From: Chitinibacter sp. FCG-7
Lineage (GTDB): Bacteria; Pseudomonadota; Gammaproteobacteria; Burkholderiales; Chitinibacteraceae
DNA length: 64,000 nt
Direction: 5' to 3'
Assembly (NCBI RefSeq): GCF_040047665.1
Contig: NZ_CP157355.1
Location: 682,001 to 746,000 of the forward strand
Shown here: piece after piece, positions 1-10,268 of the stretch
How positions within the stretch are numbered: position 1 is the stretch's first letter
How the letters are laid out: every line of letters starts with the position of its first letter
Notes under the pieces: generated by a model
What the model was told of the DNA's origin: nothing
Database searches by the model: none
The model's input: only the letters and a program-made list of their open reading frames with translations
Made by a program: the position numbers and the translations under genes

Positions 1-310
1 AACCCGCCTGATAGCCTTCTTCATGAGCCTGCTGCTGAATCGCTTCAATTTCTTCAGCCGTTGGGTACGGCATGGCGTTAGCAATATCTTGCGTCGAAAC
101 TGGCTCAGCCGACAGATCGATTTCCGCCTCGATCGGCGCTTCGGTTTCGGCCTGCCCGAGTCCAAGCACATCCTCGGCGGAGTCGGCAGCAATGAATTCT
201 GGCTCTTGCTGTACTTCTGGCACGGCTTTATCGAGCAGCGAATTGAACTGCCAGCGTTGAAACTCGGTCAGCTCTTCACTGGGAATAATACGACGTTGTG
301 GACCTGACAC
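1..310 (-). CDS. fliH: FliH, flagellar export ATPase regulator (partial, N-terminal 103 codons)
   Basis: This is the 5' part of the gene directly after fliG; the window edge removes the rest. I place the start at a GTG at 310 because an AAGGA box lies just upstream and the reading frame is open to the edge. The protein begins SGPQRRIIPSEELTEFQRW, has an acidic middle and ends at the edge in a glutamate/glutamine-rich stretch (EEIEAIQQQAHEEGYQAG), which is typical of the FliH stalk. FliH binds the FliI ATPase at the type III export gate. The call rests on position after fliG and on that stalk signature; the C-terminal domain cannot be seen. Confidence 0.85.
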   Translation of the reverse strand, partial: MSGPQRRIIPSEELTEFQRWQFNSLLDKAVPEVQQEPEFIAADSAEDVLGLGQAETEAPIEAEIDLSAEPVSTQDIANAMPYPTAEEIEAIQQQAHEEGYQAG

Positions 311-319
311 TACTTATCC

Positions 320-1327
320 TTACTCGATCATGCCTTCGCCGCCGCTACCACCAAGGACAATCTGCCCTTCATCAGCCAGTCGACGAACGATTTTAAGAAT
401 TTCTTTTTGCTCGCCTTCCACTTCGGAGAGTTTAACCGGGCCTTTGGCCTCCAGATCTTCACGCAACATTTCTGCGGCCCGCTGCGACATATTTTTGAAG
501 ATTTTTTCTCGCAAAGCCTGGCTCGTGCCTTTGAGCGCAATAATCAGCGAGTCGGACTGCACCTCACGCATCAGCAGCTGGATACCGCGGTCGTCAATAT
601 CCAGAACATTGTCAAAGGTGAACATTTTGTCCTGGATTTTTTGCGCCAGCTCGGGATCGTACTCGCGGATATTGGCGACGGCTGAAGCTTCGACCACGCC
701 GCCCATAAAATTGAGGATATCGGCGGCCATTTGTACGCCACCAATAGCACTTTTTTTGAGTTTGTCCGAACCGGATAGCAATTGCGTCAGAACATCGTTC
801 AGCTCTTTCAACGCAGCCGGCTGCACGCCTTCGAGCGTGGCAATCCGCAACAGCACGTCATTACGTACACGCTCGGGGAAATTGCTCATGATTTCGGATG
901 ACTGATCTGGCTCCAGATGAACCAGAATCGTTGCGATAATCTGCGGGTGCTCGTTGCGAATCAACTCGGCTACGGCGGCAGAATCCATCCATTTAAGGGA
1001 TTCGATTCCGTTATTATCATTGCCTTGCAAGATACGATCGAGCAGATTGGCGGCTTTGTCAGTGCCTAGCGCTTTAGTCAGAACCGAGCGAATGTATTCA
1101 TCGGCGGCACCCAGATTGGCACGGTTTTGTGTCGCGGCGATAAAATCGCCCAATACAGCATCCATCTCTTCGCGCTTGACCGAATTCATATTGGCCATTT
1201 CAAAGCCGAGTTTTTGGACCTCTTTGGGACCCAAAAATTTGAATACTTCAACCGCAGCATCTTCACCCAAAGACATCAGCAGCAGCGCACTTTTGTGTAC
1301 GCCATCATCATTCAAATTGGCAGCCAT
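320..1327 (-). CDS. fliG: FliG, flagellar motor switch protein
   Basis: 335 residues, the normal FliG length. FliG sits on the MS ring formed by FliF and carries the charged C-terminal helix that meets MotA to produce torque. The N-terminal part (KSALLLMSLGEDAAVEVFKF) matches the FliF-binding domain, the middle has the EHPQ motif (NEHPQIIATIL), and the C-terminal domain has the charged run REKIFKNMSQRAAEMLRED. The gene starts 15 nt after the fliF stop and is followed 9 nt later by fliH, so the three are probably one transcript. Nothing looks damaged. Confidence 0.97.
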   Translation of the reverse strand: MAANLNDDGVHKSALLLMSLGEDAAVEVFKFLGPKEVQKLGFEMANMNSVKREEMDAVLGDFIAATQNRANLGAADEYIRSVLTKALGTDKAANLLDRILQGNDNNGIESLKWMDSAAVAELIRNEHPQIIATILVHLEPDQSSEIMSNFPERVRNDVLLRIATLEGVQPAALKELNDVLTQLLSGSDKLKKSAIGGVQMAADILNFMGGVVEASAVANIREYDPELAQKIQDKMFTFDNVLDIDDRGIQLLMREVQSDSLIIALKGTSQALREKIFKNMSQRAAEMLREDLEAKGPVKLSEVEGEQKEILKIVRRLADEGQIVLGGSGGEGMIE

Positions 1328-1342
1328 CCTGTGTGCTCCCGC

Positions 1343-3070
1343 TTAGGATATTTTATTGGGGTTGGATTTATCGTCTTGCGGCGTCATCCATTCACGTAAG
1401 ATGGTGGCAACCATGCGCGGATCATTTTTAGCCAACTCTTTGGCCTGCTGCAGCAAATCGGCAAAGGCCGCCATTTTATTTTGCTCTTCAGGGCTATCAT
1501 CGGCCCCGCCTTCAATGGCGAACATATTGCCTGAGCCCGGCTCGCCCAAGTCAAGCTCAATCGTACGCGCTTCTTCACGCGAACGCGTGAGGTCTTTCAT
1601 CAACGGCCGTATGACAAAGAACAATAAATAAAGCGATGCAATCGCAATGACCAACATCTTTAGCACATCCATGGCATTGCTTTGGATGTAGTTCAGTGCC
1701 TTATCGGGGAGCGCTTTTTCTTCCAAAGGCATGGACTCGGCAAAGGCAGCATTGACCACATTGACCGAGTCGCCCCTGTCCTTGTTGTAACCGATTGCTT
1801 CGCGAACCAGATTATTAATCTGGGTCATTTCTGCCGCAGTAAATGGCACATAGGCCACTTTGCCATCCTTGTCTTTGCCCGCCTTGTAATTGAGCACAAC
1901 CGCAGCGGAAAGACGCTTGACGATACCCACAGGCTGCTTGACATGCTGAATCGTTTTATCGACTTCGTAATTGGTGGTTGCTTCTTTTCTGCTGTTGGCG
2001 GCAACACCCGTAGTCACTGCCGATGCACCGGCTTCACCCGGCGCAGCCACAGGCGCAGTAATCGGTGCTGCAGCAGCACCTGGTGGCTGATTGGATAAAG
2101 CGCCGGGCACCCCCATTGCCGCATCTTCTGCCGAACGACCACTCTGGTCCATGGTTTGCTGACTGCGGATGGCGGCTGCATTGGGCGGCGAATTGGGCTT
2201 GAAACTCTCTGAAGTTTGCTCTATTTCAGCAAAGTCAACTTGCGCAGTAACTTCGGCCCGCACATTTTCTTTGCCGACAATCGGTGCCAGAATCGTCTCC
2301 AGCCGCTCAACAAAACCACGTTCAATCTGCCCGACATACTGCAATTGGCGTTGATCCAGATTACCGCGTGAATTCAGATCGGCTGATCTTGATAACAGAT
2401 TACCATCCTGATCCACCACGGTCACATTCGCTACTGGCAGACCCGGAATGCTGGAAGACACCAGATGAATAATCCCGGCTACCTGCCCACCATCCAGTAC
2501 ACGGCCTGGATGTAAAGTCAGCACTATCGATGCCGAGGGCTTTTGCTGATCACGCAAAAAAACCGTTTGTTTAGGCGTGGCCAGATGGACGCGAGCTTTA
2601 TCGACAGCGGAAATTGATTCGATCGAACGGGTCAATTCACCTTCAACTGCTCGTTGATAATTGACTTGCTCGGTAAATTGCGAAACGCCAAATTTTTGAT
2701 TATCGAGCAATTCAAAGCCGACATTTCCTGCTTTGGGTAGGCCTTGAGCGGCCAGTTTAAGACGCACGTCGTAGATACTCTCGGCAGGCACAGAAATCAT
2801 GCCGGCATCGAGTTTGTAGGGGATTTTCATCTGCTCAAGCGACTGGACAATCGCGCCGCCGTCTTTGTCTGGCAGATTGGTAAATAGGATGCGATAAGCG
2901 GGTTCACGCGACCATAACAACGATCCGGCGATGGCAGCAATAATGACCGCGACCATAACCATCGCCATCATTTTGCGCGCAGGCGGCAGCATATCGAAGC
3001 GTTGCCTCAGCCCACCGATATTACTTGCTGTCACCAAGGTGTTATCTGCTGCGACGCCCGCTTCTGCCAT
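1343..3070 (-). CDS. fliF: FliF, flagellar MS-ring protein
   Basis: 575 residues. FliF forms the membrane-embedded MS ring, the base of the motor. A first membrane segment lies near residues 35-57 (MMAMVMVAVIIAAIAGSLLW). The periplasmic YscJ/FliF domains follow, with the family signature GMISVPAESIYDVRLKLAAQ. A low-complexity Ala/Pro/Gly stretch sits near residues 330-365 and a second membrane segment near 480-500 (LKMLVIAIASLYLLFFVIRP). The cytoplasmic tail (FADLLQQAKELAKNDPRMVA) is the FliG-binding part. It lies 24 nt after fliE. Confidence 0.97.
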   Translation of the reverse strand: MAEAGVAADNTLVTASNIGGLRQRFDMLPPARKMMAMVMVAVIIAAIAGSLLWSREPAYRILFTNLPDKDGGAIVQSLEQMKIPYKLDAGMISVPAESIYDVRLKLAAQGLPKAGNVGFELLDNQKFGVSQFTEQVNYQRAVEGELTRSIESISAVDKARVHLATPKQTVFLRDQQKPSASIVLTLHPGRVLDGGQVAGIIHLVSSSIPGLPVANVTVVDQDGNLLSRSADLNSRGNLDQRQLQYVGQIERGFVERLETILAPIVGKENVRAEVTAQVDFAEIEQTSESFKPNSPPNAAAIRSQQTMDQSGRSAEDAAMGVPGALSNQPPGAAAAPITAPVAAPGEAGASAVTTGVAANSRKEATTNYEVDKTIQHVKQPVGIVKRLSAAVVLNYKAGKDKDGKVAYVPFTAAEMTQINNLVREAIGYNKDRGDSVNVVNAAFAESMPLEEKALPDKALNYIQSNAMDVLKMLVIAIASLYLLFFVIRPLMKDLTRSREEARTIELDLGEPGSGNMFAIEGGADDSPEEQNKMAAFADLLQQAKELAKNDPRMVATILREWMTPQDDKSNPNKIS

Positions 3071-3094
3071 ACCCTACCGATATCAGTGCTGCAG

Positions 3095-3418
3095 TTAAAC
3101 CTGCATATTCATGACTTCCTGATAGGCTGTAACGAGCTTGTTACGAACTTGAACCATGGTTTGAAAACTCAAACTGGCCTTTTGCAGTGACACCATGACA
3201 TCCTGCAAATTAGCATCCGGGTCACCCGCTTGAAAAGCGACCTGTTTTGTTTGAGCTTCTTGCTGCACTTGGTTTACCTGATCAATGGACTCTTTCAGCA
3301 CATCGGCAAAATTCGGCCCATCCACTGCCTGATTGGGCTGATTGACCGATTGGCCTGATGCCAAGGCGGACATTGATCTTAATTCACCGAGCAGCTGGTC
3401 GATTCCTTGCACGCTCAT
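3095..3418 (-). CDS. fliE: FliE, flagellar hook-basal body adaptor
   Basis: 107 residues, the usual size. FliE joins the MS ring to the rod and is the first rod-type export substrate. The C-terminal helical part (ASLSFQTMVQVRNKLVTAYQEVMNMQV) is the diagnostic FliE signature. The start has a good AGGAAGG box a few bases upstream. It is the first fli gene of the row fliE-fliF-fliG-fliH and stands 73 nt after the flrC-like regulator, so it may have its own promoter. I looked for a sigma-54 box there and did not find a convincing one. Confidence 0.95.
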   Translation of the reverse strand: MSVQGIDQLLGELRSMSALASGQSVNQPNQAVDGPNFADVLKESIDQVNQVQQEAQTKQVAFQAGDPDANLQDVMVSLQKASLSFQTMVQVRNKLVTAYQEVMNMQV

Positions 3419-3491
3419 GACTACCTACCTTCCTTGCAAAATTGTAGGGGTGCAAGCCAGTTGCAGCAAGCACTTCCTACACCTTGTCGTG

Positions 3492-4820
3492 TTAAATTGG
3501 CAAACCACCATCTTCTTCGCGGTACTGTGCCAGCTTGTAGCGTAATGTTCTTTCGCTCATTCCCAGTTTTTCTGCTGCGATTTTTCGCACGCCGCCTGCA
3601 GCCTTGAGCGCCTCAAAAATCATGTTTTTTTCCATGCCTTTGATATTGCTTGGCACGGCAATTTCTTCCTGCGCCGATTCAGCAGCGGCAATTTTTGCCG
3701 CCTGAGCAGGCAAGAAAAGATGTTCCGCGGCAATTTCATCACTTGGAGACAAAATCAAAGCCCGCTGAATGACGTTGTCCAACTCACGGATATTACCGGG
3801 CCAATGATATGCAACTAGCGTTTGTTGGGCTGATGCAGACAGAACGGGTGAGCGTTTTTTCTGCACCGCTGCATATCTAGCAAGCAGATTACGTGCCAAT
3901 GGCAAAACATCGGCGGATCGATCACGCAAAGCCGGAATCTGCAGCGGGAACACATTCAAACGGTAATACAAATCTTCGCGAAAAGTACCTGCTGCAACCT
4001 CTTTGGCCAGATCTCGGTTGGAAGTCGCCAACACCCGAATATCGAGTGCAATCGGCTTCACCCCCCCCACTCTTTCCAGCTCACGCTCCTGCAATACCCG
4101 CAATAACTTGGCCTGCAAAGCCAATGGCATCTCTGTCACTTCGTCCAGTAAAATCGTACCACCCTGCGCCTGCTCAAACTTGCCGATATGATGGGTAGCT
4201 GCACCTGTAAACGCGCCTTTTTCGTGGCCAAACAGGGTTGATTCGAGTAGTTGCTCAGGAATCGCAGCGCAATTAATCGCTACAAACGGTTTCGTGGCCC
4301 GTGCACTATGGCGATGAATAAAGCGCGCCATGATCTCCTTGCCAACACCCGATTCACCAGTGAGCATAATCGACGCATCCGATTGTGCCGCGCGCCGCGC
4401 TACATCAAGTAATTGCTGCATCACAGCCGATTCGGCCACCAAGGCATCTTCACCCAAATCAGGCAATAGATAGCGTTGCACCTGCTCAAGCAATGCGGCA
4501 GGCTCAAATGGTTTGGGTAAATAATGGCTAGCACCTGCGTGCAGTGCATTGACCGCCTGTTCAATTAGTCCATAAGCCGTCATCAGAATAACTGGCAAAC
4601 ATGGATAGCGTTTTTTGATTTCAACTAGCAGGGTTTCGCCGTCCATGGGCTGCATTTGAACGTCAGAAATCACTAGGCCAACTTGCTGGCTTGCCAAAAC
4701 AGCCAGAGCAGATACACCATCCTCGGCGACAACCACCCCGTAGCCATCCAGCTCCAGGGTATCTACCAATGCTTCACGCAAATCATCATCATCTTCAACA
4801 ATCAGTACTGGTAAAGCCAT
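3492..4820 (-). CDS. Sigma-54-dependent response regulator of flagellar genes (FlrC/FleR type)
   Basis: 442 residues in the order receiver, AAA+ sigma-54 activator, Fis-type helix-turn-helix. The receiver has the acidic pocket near residue 10, phosphorylatable Asp53 (ISDVQMQPMDG) and the KPF lysine. The AAA+ domain shows Walker A GESGVGKE, the sigma-54 contact loop GAFTGA intact, and Walker B GGTILLDEV. The C-terminus (KIAAEKLGMSERTLRYKL) is the DNA-binding Fis domain. Its place directly before fliE and after cheB suggests FlrC/FleR, the class-III flagellar activator. The kinase that normally accompanies it (FlrB/FleS) is not adjacent. It starts 9 nt after cheB. Confidence 0.88.
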   Translation of the reverse strand: MALPVLIVEDDDDLREALVDTLELDGYGVVVAEDGVSALAVLASQQVGLVISDVQMQPMDGETLLVEIKKRYPCLPVILMTAYGLIEQAVNALHAGASHYLPKPFEPAALLEQVQRYLLPDLGEDALVAESAVMQQLLDVARRAAQSDASIMLTGESGVGKEIMARFIHRHSARATKPFVAINCAAIPEQLLESTLFGHEKGAFTGAATHHIGKFEQAQGGTILLDEVTEMPLALQAKLLRVLQERELERVGGVKPIALDIRVLATSNRDLAKEVAAGTFREDLYYRLNVFPLQIPALRDRSADVLPLARNLLARYAAVQKKRSPVLSASAQQTLVAYHWPGNIRELDNVIQRALILSPSDEIAAEHLFLPAQAAKIAAAESAQEEIAVPSNIKGMEKNMIFEALKAAGGVRKIAAEKLGMSERTLRYKLAQYREEDGGLPI

Positions 4821-4829
4821 GCCTATCCT

Positions 4830-5909
4830 TTAAATTCTCAATGCTCGACTACTGTTGGCTGAAATCCAGGACAAGACCCTTTGTGTCATATCTTTAAGCG
4901 GCACAATTTCATCAACACCACCCGCTGCAATCGCCTCTTTGGGCATGCCAAATACCACACAACTGGCCTCGTCCTGGGCAAAATTATGCGCGCCAGCCTG
5001 GTGCATTTCCAGCATACCCACCGCACCGTCCTTGCCCATACCCGTTAAAATGACACCCACCGCATTTCGCCCGGCAACATTGGCGGCAGAGCGAAACAGC
5101 ACGTCGACTGATGGGCGATGCCGATTAACCGGAGCGCCATCGGACAACTCACAAATATAGTTGGCGCCAGACACCCCGAGCAGCAAATGGGAGTGTCCAG
5201 GCGCAATATACGCATGACCGGGCAAGATCCGCTCCCCGTGCTCTGCTTCTTTAACCGAAATCCGGCACAATGAATCAAGTCGTTTGGCAAATGAATTGGT
5301 AAATGATTCGGGCATGTGCTGCGTAATCAAAATTGCTGGCGCATCAGGCGGAATCGGCATCAAAAAATCTTTGAGTGCCTCTGTTCCGCCAGTAGAAGCA
5401 CCCACAATAATCAGCTTCTCCGACTTCAACAGGGGTCGTGAGGTTTTGGGCAAGACTGCATCTGCAGTATGGCTGGGAGGGATTGGTTCCCGCATTAAAC
5501 ATTTCACCTTTGCTTTGGCTGCCATCCGGATTTTGTCCCGAATTTCATCGGAATACTCATTGATTTTACCTGCAATATTCATTTTCGGCTTAGCGATAAA
5601 ATCAACAGCGCCCAGCTCCAGCGCACGCAGAGCCACTTCGGAGCCTTGCTCGGTCAACGATGAAATCATCAATACCGGCGTTGGTTTAAGCCTCATCAGA
5701 CGCGCCAAAAAGTCCAGCCCATCCATTTTTGGCATTTCAACGTCCAGTGTAATTACATCCGGGTTGAGTTCGCGAATAACTTCACGTGCCACCAGCGGGT
5801 CAGGTGCCGTAGCAACACAAATCATGTCTGCACTCTGGTTGATGATCTCTTTCAACAAACTCCGGATCAAGGCCGAATCATCAACCACTACCACCTTCAA
5901 CTTGCCCAT
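4830..5909 (-). CDS. cheB: CheB, receptor glutamate methylesterase/deamidase response regulator
   Basis: 359 residues. An N-terminal receiver with Asp56 ([12 protein letters not shown]) is linked to a C-terminal esterase. The catalytic triad is visible as Ser172 in GASTGGTE, His198 in ITQHMPESF, and the Asp in [15 protein letters not shown]. CheB removes methyl groups from chemoreceptors and deamidates Gln sites, the negative arm of adaptation. It lies 20 nt after cheD and is followed by the flrC-like gene, so adaptation enzymes and flagellar regulator appear to be co-transcribed. Confidence 0.97.
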   Translation of the reverse strand: MGKLKVVVVDDSALIRSLLKEIINQSADMICVATAPDPLVAREVIRELNPDVITLDVEMPKMDGLDFLARLMRLKPTPVLMISSLTEQGSEVALRALELGAVDFIAKPKMNIAGKINEYSDEIRDKIRMAAKAKVKCLMREPIPPSHTADAVLPKTSRPLLKSEKLIIVGASTGGTEALKDFLMPIPPDAPAILITQHMPESFTNSFAKRLDSLCRISVKEAEHGERILPGHAYIAPGHSHLLLGVSGANYICELSDGAPVNRHRPSVDVLFRSAANVAGRNAVGVILTGMGKDGAVGMLEMHQAGAHNFAQDEASCVVFGMPKEAIAAGGVDEIVPLKDMTQRVLSWISANSSRALRI

Positions 5910-5929
5910 ATTTCTATCTCCATGCCGAG

Positions 5930-6541
5930 TTATTCAAATAACTCGACTTCACCGCCACGACCAAACTGGATAAGGCGGGAACCATAATTTTTCTCCCGCT
6001 CAATAATCGTATTGTTATGTACCGATTTCAATTTTTTTACCAAGACCCTGCCGGTTTTTGGAAAGAAATAGACTTTCCGTGGAAATATATCCAGCAGGTC
6101 CTCGGCTACAATTGGAATTTGCTCAAAATTCAGAAATGATTTAACAAAATCAGCATTCTTCAAACCAATATTCGAAACAGTAAATCCACGCAAAACATTT
6201 CCACCACCAAAAACCTTGGCCTCCAGCCTTTTTTTGTTAGCGCCTTGCTTGAGTAACTGGTTAATCAGAACTTCCATGGCATAAGTACCATACCGTGTTG
6301 AAAGTCCGTTCACAGTGGCCAGATCATCTTGCGAATCAGGCAGCATAAAGTGATTCATCCCGCCGATACCACTCACCGAATCGCGAATACACGCCGCAAC
6401 GCATGACCCCAGCACAGTCACCAGAAGCATCTCTCTGCCTGTTACAAAATATTCTCCCGGCAAGATTTTTGCCGCTTCTACTGCGAAATTTTTATCGAAA
6501 TAGATCGTAGGAGCCAGAATCTCCTCTACAGGATCACTCAT
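5930..6541 (-). CDS. cheD: CheD, chemoreceptor glutamine deamidase
   Basis: 203 residues. The catalytic pair of the family is present: Cys47 in VLGSCVAAC and His64 in GMNHFMLP. CheD deamidates specific glutamines of chemoreceptors and in some bacteria stimulates CheC. No cheC is seen in this window. The ATG overlaps the cheR stop by four bases (ATGA at 6538-6541), a sign of translational coupling. The cheR-cheD stretch looks more AT-rich than fliG or cheB, but I did not compute this. Confidence 0.95.
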   Translation of the reverse strand: MSDPVEEILAPTIYFDKNFAVEAAKILPGEYFVTGREMLLVTVLGSCVAACIRDSVSGIGGMNHFMLPDSQDDLATVNGLSTRYGTYAMEVLINQLLKQGANKKRLEAKVFGGGNVLRGFTVSNIGLKNADFVKSFLNFEQIPIVAEDLLDIFPRKVYFFPKTGRVLVKKLKSVHNNTIIEREKNYGSRLIQFGRGGEVELFE

Positions 6542-7389
6542 CGTGATTTGCCTTTGTGTTGCATGTTTTTATCTATCATTTTATAAACAGTTTTACCAAC
6601 AGATTGATAGTAGTCCGCCATGTAATGCAGATTTTCTGAATGTCCAACATATAGCAAACCGTCTGGCTTTAATAAAAGAGCGATCCTCTGCAATATCTTT
6701 CGCTGAGTTTCCTGATCAAAATAAATCATTACATTACGGCAAAAAACAGCGTCAAACAGCCCTTCCAAAGGCCAAGTAGCCGCGAGCAAATTGATTTGAC
6801 GAAATTGAATCAAATCACTTAATGGTCGCTTCACTTTTACCTTGCTTTGATTGAGCGCTTTGCCTTTAAGAAAAAAATTGCGGCGACGTTCAATTGAAAG
6901 GCGCTCCAGAATCTCTGCTGAATAAATACCTTGCGCAGCAGTCGACAAAACCTGCGTGTCCAGATCGGAAGCAATAATTTGTACAGGCGGCACAAACGAC
7001 TGATAACTTTCTATTGCCGTCATGGCCAAGGAATAAGGCTCCTCTCCAGTGGATGAGGCAGCACACCAGATCCGGAAGGGATGCGATTGGCTGCTCTGCA
7101 TCTGCTGGGAGAGCAAATCAAAGTGATGCGATTCGCGAAAGAAAGAGGTTAAATTCGTCGTTAAGGCATTAATGAATTGTTGCCACTCGCTTGACTCGGC
7201 ATCACGCTCCAGCAAATTCAAATACCCCGCAAAGGTATCGAGCTGCAAAGCACGCAACCTGCGGGATAGACGGCTATACACCATTTGCTGCTTACTATCA
7301 TTGAGACGAATACCAGCACGCTGGTAAATCAGGTTTACCACTCGGGAAAAATCGGCCTTGGTATAAGCGAACTCATGCTCATTTTGCAT
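6538..7389 (-). CDS. cheR: CheR, chemotaxis protein methyltransferase
   Basis: 283 residues. CheR transfers methyl from S-adenosylmethionine to receptor glutamates. An N-terminal helical domain (FSRVVNLIYQRAGIRLNDSKQQMVYSRL) is followed by the methyltransferase core with the motif IWCAASSTGEEPYSLAM and later FDAVFCRNVMIYFD. The receptor encoded just upstream ends in a pentapeptide of the type that docks to CheR. The stop overlaps the cheD start. A perfect hairpin sits in the 111-nt gap between the receptor gene and cheR. Confidence 0.97.
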   Translation of the reverse strand: MQNEHEFAYTKADFSRVVNLIYQRAGIRLNDSKQQMVYSRLSRRLRALQLDTFAGYLNLLERDAESSEWQQFINALTTNLTSFFRESHHFDLLSQQMQSSQSHPFRIWCAASSTGEEPYSLAMTAIESYQSFVPPVQIIASDLDTQVLSTAAQGIYSAEILERLSIERRRNFFLKGKALNQSKVKVKRPLSDLIQFRQINLLAATWPLEGLFDAVFCRNVMIYFDQETQRKILQRIALLLKPDGLLYVGHSENLHYMADYYQSVGKTVYKMIDKNMQHKGKSR

Positions 7390-7471
7390 AACTCAACACT
7401 TTCGCCATCCAAATCTGTGGATTTGATTAGTCAATCTGACCGCCCCAGAGAACGGTACTGATATGCGGAAA

Positions 7472-7491
7472 TGAGGGGCAAATGCCCCTCA
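7472..7491 (-). terminator. Hairpin between the receptor gene and cheR
   Basis: A perfect 8-bp stem (TGAGGGGC / GCCCCTCA) with a 4-base loop lies 9 nt past the receptor stop codon. The T run after it on the minus strand is short (TTTCC). It may be a partial terminator or an mRNA-processing or stability structure that lowers cheR-cheD-cheB output relative to the upstream genes. The hairpin is seen directly; the role is inferred. Confidence 0.45.
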
Positions 7492-7500
7492 GTACATAAA

Positions 7501-10260
7501 TTAAAACTCTTCCCACTCATCATCGGAGTCAGAGCGCTTTGGCAAAGGCACATCGAGTTTGCCCGACGCTGGCTTGGACTTACCTGTCACAGAAAGTGCC
7601 TGATTGGCTCTGACGGGCGCTCGGCCCAGCAAGGAACGCCCCCCGGCTAACTTGAAAATACCAACGGTCTGCGTCAGATTATTGGCCTGATCTTCCAGAC
7701 TCTCTGCCGCAGCAGCGGCTTCTTCAACCAAAGCTGCATTTTGCTGGGTGTTTTCATCCATATGGGTAATGGCCTGATTAACCTGTTCGATCCCTGCACT
7801 TTGTTCGTTGGATGCAGCAGAAATCTCGCTCATGATGTCGGTAACACGTCGTACCGCGCTAACGACATCCTGCATGGTATGGCCAGCCTGATCGACCAGT
7901 TTTGAACCTGCTTCAACTTTCAAGACCGAGTCACCAATCAAGGTTTTGATTTCCTTGGCCGCGCCTGCCGAGCGCTGCGCCAAATTACGCACTTCGGAAG
8001 CCACTACCGCAAATCCACGCCCTTGCTCACCTGCACGGGCAGCCTCTACCGCCGCATTCAGCGCCAGGATATTGGTCTGGAAAGCAATCCCGTCAATCAC
8101 GGAAATAATGTCGACAATTTTTTTCGCCGAATCATTAATTTCGGACATGGTAGACACGACCTGACCGACCACTTCACCGCCTTTGATTGCAATATCTGAG
8201 GCGCCAATCGCCAATTGATTGGCCTGACGAGCATTCTCTGCATTCTGTTTCACGGTACCGGTCAACTCTTCCATACTCGACGCGGTCTCTTCAAGACTAG
8301 CGGCCTGCTGCTCGGTACGGCCAGATAAATTATTATTACCCGCAGCAATTTCCTGCGAAGCGACATTTATCGTACTTGCCGCCTCTTGGATGTTGGTCAC
8401 AATCTCGGACAAGCGCTCGCACGTTGCATTACAGTCATCCTTCAATTGCCCCAGCAAGCCACGATAATCGGCACTCACCCTCTGCGTTAAATCACCTTGA
8501 GCCAAGGCCCCCAGAACACGGCCAACGTCTTTCATTCCTGACTCATTCGAGAGCAAAAGCTGATTCATGCCCTCCGCCAGCTTGAGCATAAAGCCCTCTT
8601 TGCCCTGCGGATTGATACGTCGACTGAAGTCGCCGTTCACCGCCGCTTCAACCAGAGCGTTGACCTCGGATTCGACAGCCACTTCTGCAGTTCGGTCAAT
8701 CCATTCCACCACCGAACCCAGTCGTTTACCTGCTGCATCAAAAACAGGGTTGGCAATCAGCAAAAAGGTCTGCCCAGCCACGGTAATTTGCGAGCGATAA
8801 GTCGTCGTTAAATTGGCCAGCAAACTGGATTGGTGACTTGGGTTACGGTGAAAACTGTCAATATTGGTCCCGATCAGTTTATTCACTTCAAAGTGAGGCA
8901 AAGCTTTGCGCAATTCATTCTGAACGCGTGACAACATTGAAGTCACTGCTTTATTCATATAAACAATTGTGCGATTTTCATCAGCCAGCATGACATTGGT
9001 TGAAGTCGCCTCCAGTGCCCCCAGAATGCGGGCATTTTCATCTGCAAGCTGCTTTTCTCGCGCTTCAAAAGCCAGCGCATCGGTACGGTCCAGCCATTCA
9101 ACGACAAAGCCAATACGGTGATTTTTTTCGTCCATCACCGGATTGACGGTTAATGCAAAGGTTCGCCCCCCCACCATGATGCTGGCTCTATGCTCTGTGC
9201 TCAGATGCTCAAGCATATTGCGCTGATGATTGGGGTTTTTATGAAATCCATCAATGTTAGCGCCAATAATATTGCGCGCACTAAACTGTGGCAGATCTTT
9301 CCGGATATCCGCCTCCGCATTTTGTAACAAACGCTCAACAGCTCGATTGCAGTACACAATATTTCTTTCTGCATCGGCAATCATGACACTAGTTGACACC
9401 GTATCCAGCGCAGTCCTCACTCGTGAATTTTCTTTTGCAATATCCGCAGAGGTCCGCAATTGGGTTTGCAAGGAGCAAATCTGGGCCAATAAACTGTCTT
9501 CTGTTGCCGAATTCAGGCTGATTTGAGCAGACAAATCACCGTTGGCAATCTGTTGCACGCAACCTTTTACAAACTCAATTTCTCCACCTAATTGATTTCT
9601 CATTTTCCGCAACAAGAACAACCCAATCACAACAGCCAAAACAACTGCAACAATTGCAGAAAACAGTACTTGTACTCTGGCTGACTCGGAAACACTCAGT
9701 AGCTCCTGAGCATTTTCAGAAACACTAGCTTGCTCTTTATTTCCAAATTCTTGTACCACATTCTGATAGGCAGAAAACTGCTCATGCAGCTCACCCAAAA
9801 TAAACTCACGACTTACAACAACATCACCAGAAACAAACAGCTCATGAAATTTATTCTGGGCTGCAACAAAATCACTGCGCTTTGTTTTAATTTTTTCCAG
9901 AAACTCCAGCGTTCGTGTGTCACCTGCATTCTTTGCCTGCAACTCTATTTCTTCTATCTGCTTGGCTATTTCTGCACGGGTTTGCAATACATTGCCCCAT
10001 TCTCGATCAGATTTAGCTTTATCCTCAGGCGTAGCAATTCCCGTAACCTGCATATTCTTCAAGAACTGAGAAATTGAATTAATATCATCAAGCACATGCT
10101 GAACTTGAATCAGGTGTGGTAACTGATTCTCGGCCAGTCCGTGCATTCTCTGATTTGTTTCTGTGCTTGTCCGATATGCAGAAAATGCAATCAGCAGCAA
10201 CATGAGTACAATACCCACAATGCCCATCACAAACTGTTGATGCAGCTTTAATTTATTCAT
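7501..10260 (-). CDS. Methyl-accepting chemotaxis protein with tandem PAS domains and a CheR-tether C-terminus
   Basis: 919 residues. Membrane segments lie near residues 9-28 and 196-216 and enclose a helical periplasmic domain. Two closely related PAS repeats follow about 130 residues apart. Each carries a MxADxxRxIVYxNxAV core and an NIDxFHxNPxHQ segment (near 292 and 423). HAMP-like sequence comes next, then a long signalling coiled coil with the hairpin tip [20 protein letters not shown]. The last residues DDEWEEF fit the xWxxF pentapeptide that tethers CheR and CheB. The ligand is unknown; PAS repeats of this kind could sense redox state or oxygen. The 5' third looks more AT-rich than its surroundings. 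Confidence 0.93.
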   Translation of the reverse strand: MNKLKLHQQFVMGIVGIVLMLLLIAFSAYRTSTETNQRMHGLAENQLPHLIQVQHVLDDINSISQFLKNMQVTGIATPEDKAKSDREWGNVLQTRAEIAKQIEEIELQAKNAGDTRTLEFLEKIKTKRSDFVAAQNKFHELFVSGDVVVSREFILGELHEQFSAYQNVVQEFGNKEQASVSENAQELLSVSESARVQVLFSAIVAVVLAVVIGLFLLRKMRNQLGGEIEFVKGCVQQIANGDLSAQISLNSATEDSLLAQICSLQTQLRTSADIAKENSRVRTALDTVSTSVMIADAERNIVYCNRAVERLLQNAEADIRKDLPQFSARNIIGANIDGFHKNPNHQRNMLEHLSTEHRASIMVGGRTFALTVNPVMDEKNHRIGFVVEWLDRTDALAFEAREKQLADENARILGALEATSTNVMLADENRTIVYMNKAVTSMLSRVQNELRKALPHFEVNKLIGTNIDSFHRNPSHQSSLLANLTTTYRSQITVAGQTFLLIANPVFDAAGKRLGSVVEWIDRTAEVAVESEVNALVEAAVNGDFSRRINPQGKEGFMLKLAEGMNQLLLSNESGMKDVGRVLGALAQGDLTQRVSADYRGLLGQLKDDCNATCERLSEIVTNIQEAASTINVASQEIAAGNNNLSGRTEQQAASLEETASSMEELTGTVKQNAENARQANQLAIGASDIAIKGGEVVGQVVSTMSEINDSAKKIVDIISVIDGIAFQTNILALNAAVEAARAGEQGRGFAVVASEVRNLAQRSAGAAKEIKTLIGDSVLKVEAGSKLVDQAGHTMQDVVSAVRRVTDIMSEISAASNEQSAGIEQVNQAITHMDENTQQNAALVEEAAAAAESLEDQANNLTQTVGIFKLAGGRSLLGRAPVRANQALSVTGKSKPASGKLDVPLPKRSDSDDEWEEF

Positions 10261-10268
10261 AGATCCTC

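Noticed and set aside
3419..3491. Sigma-54 promoter before fliE
   Set aside because: No GG-N10-GC pair with a good TGGCAC/TTGC context; the best candidate matches only the GG and three bases of the -12 box.
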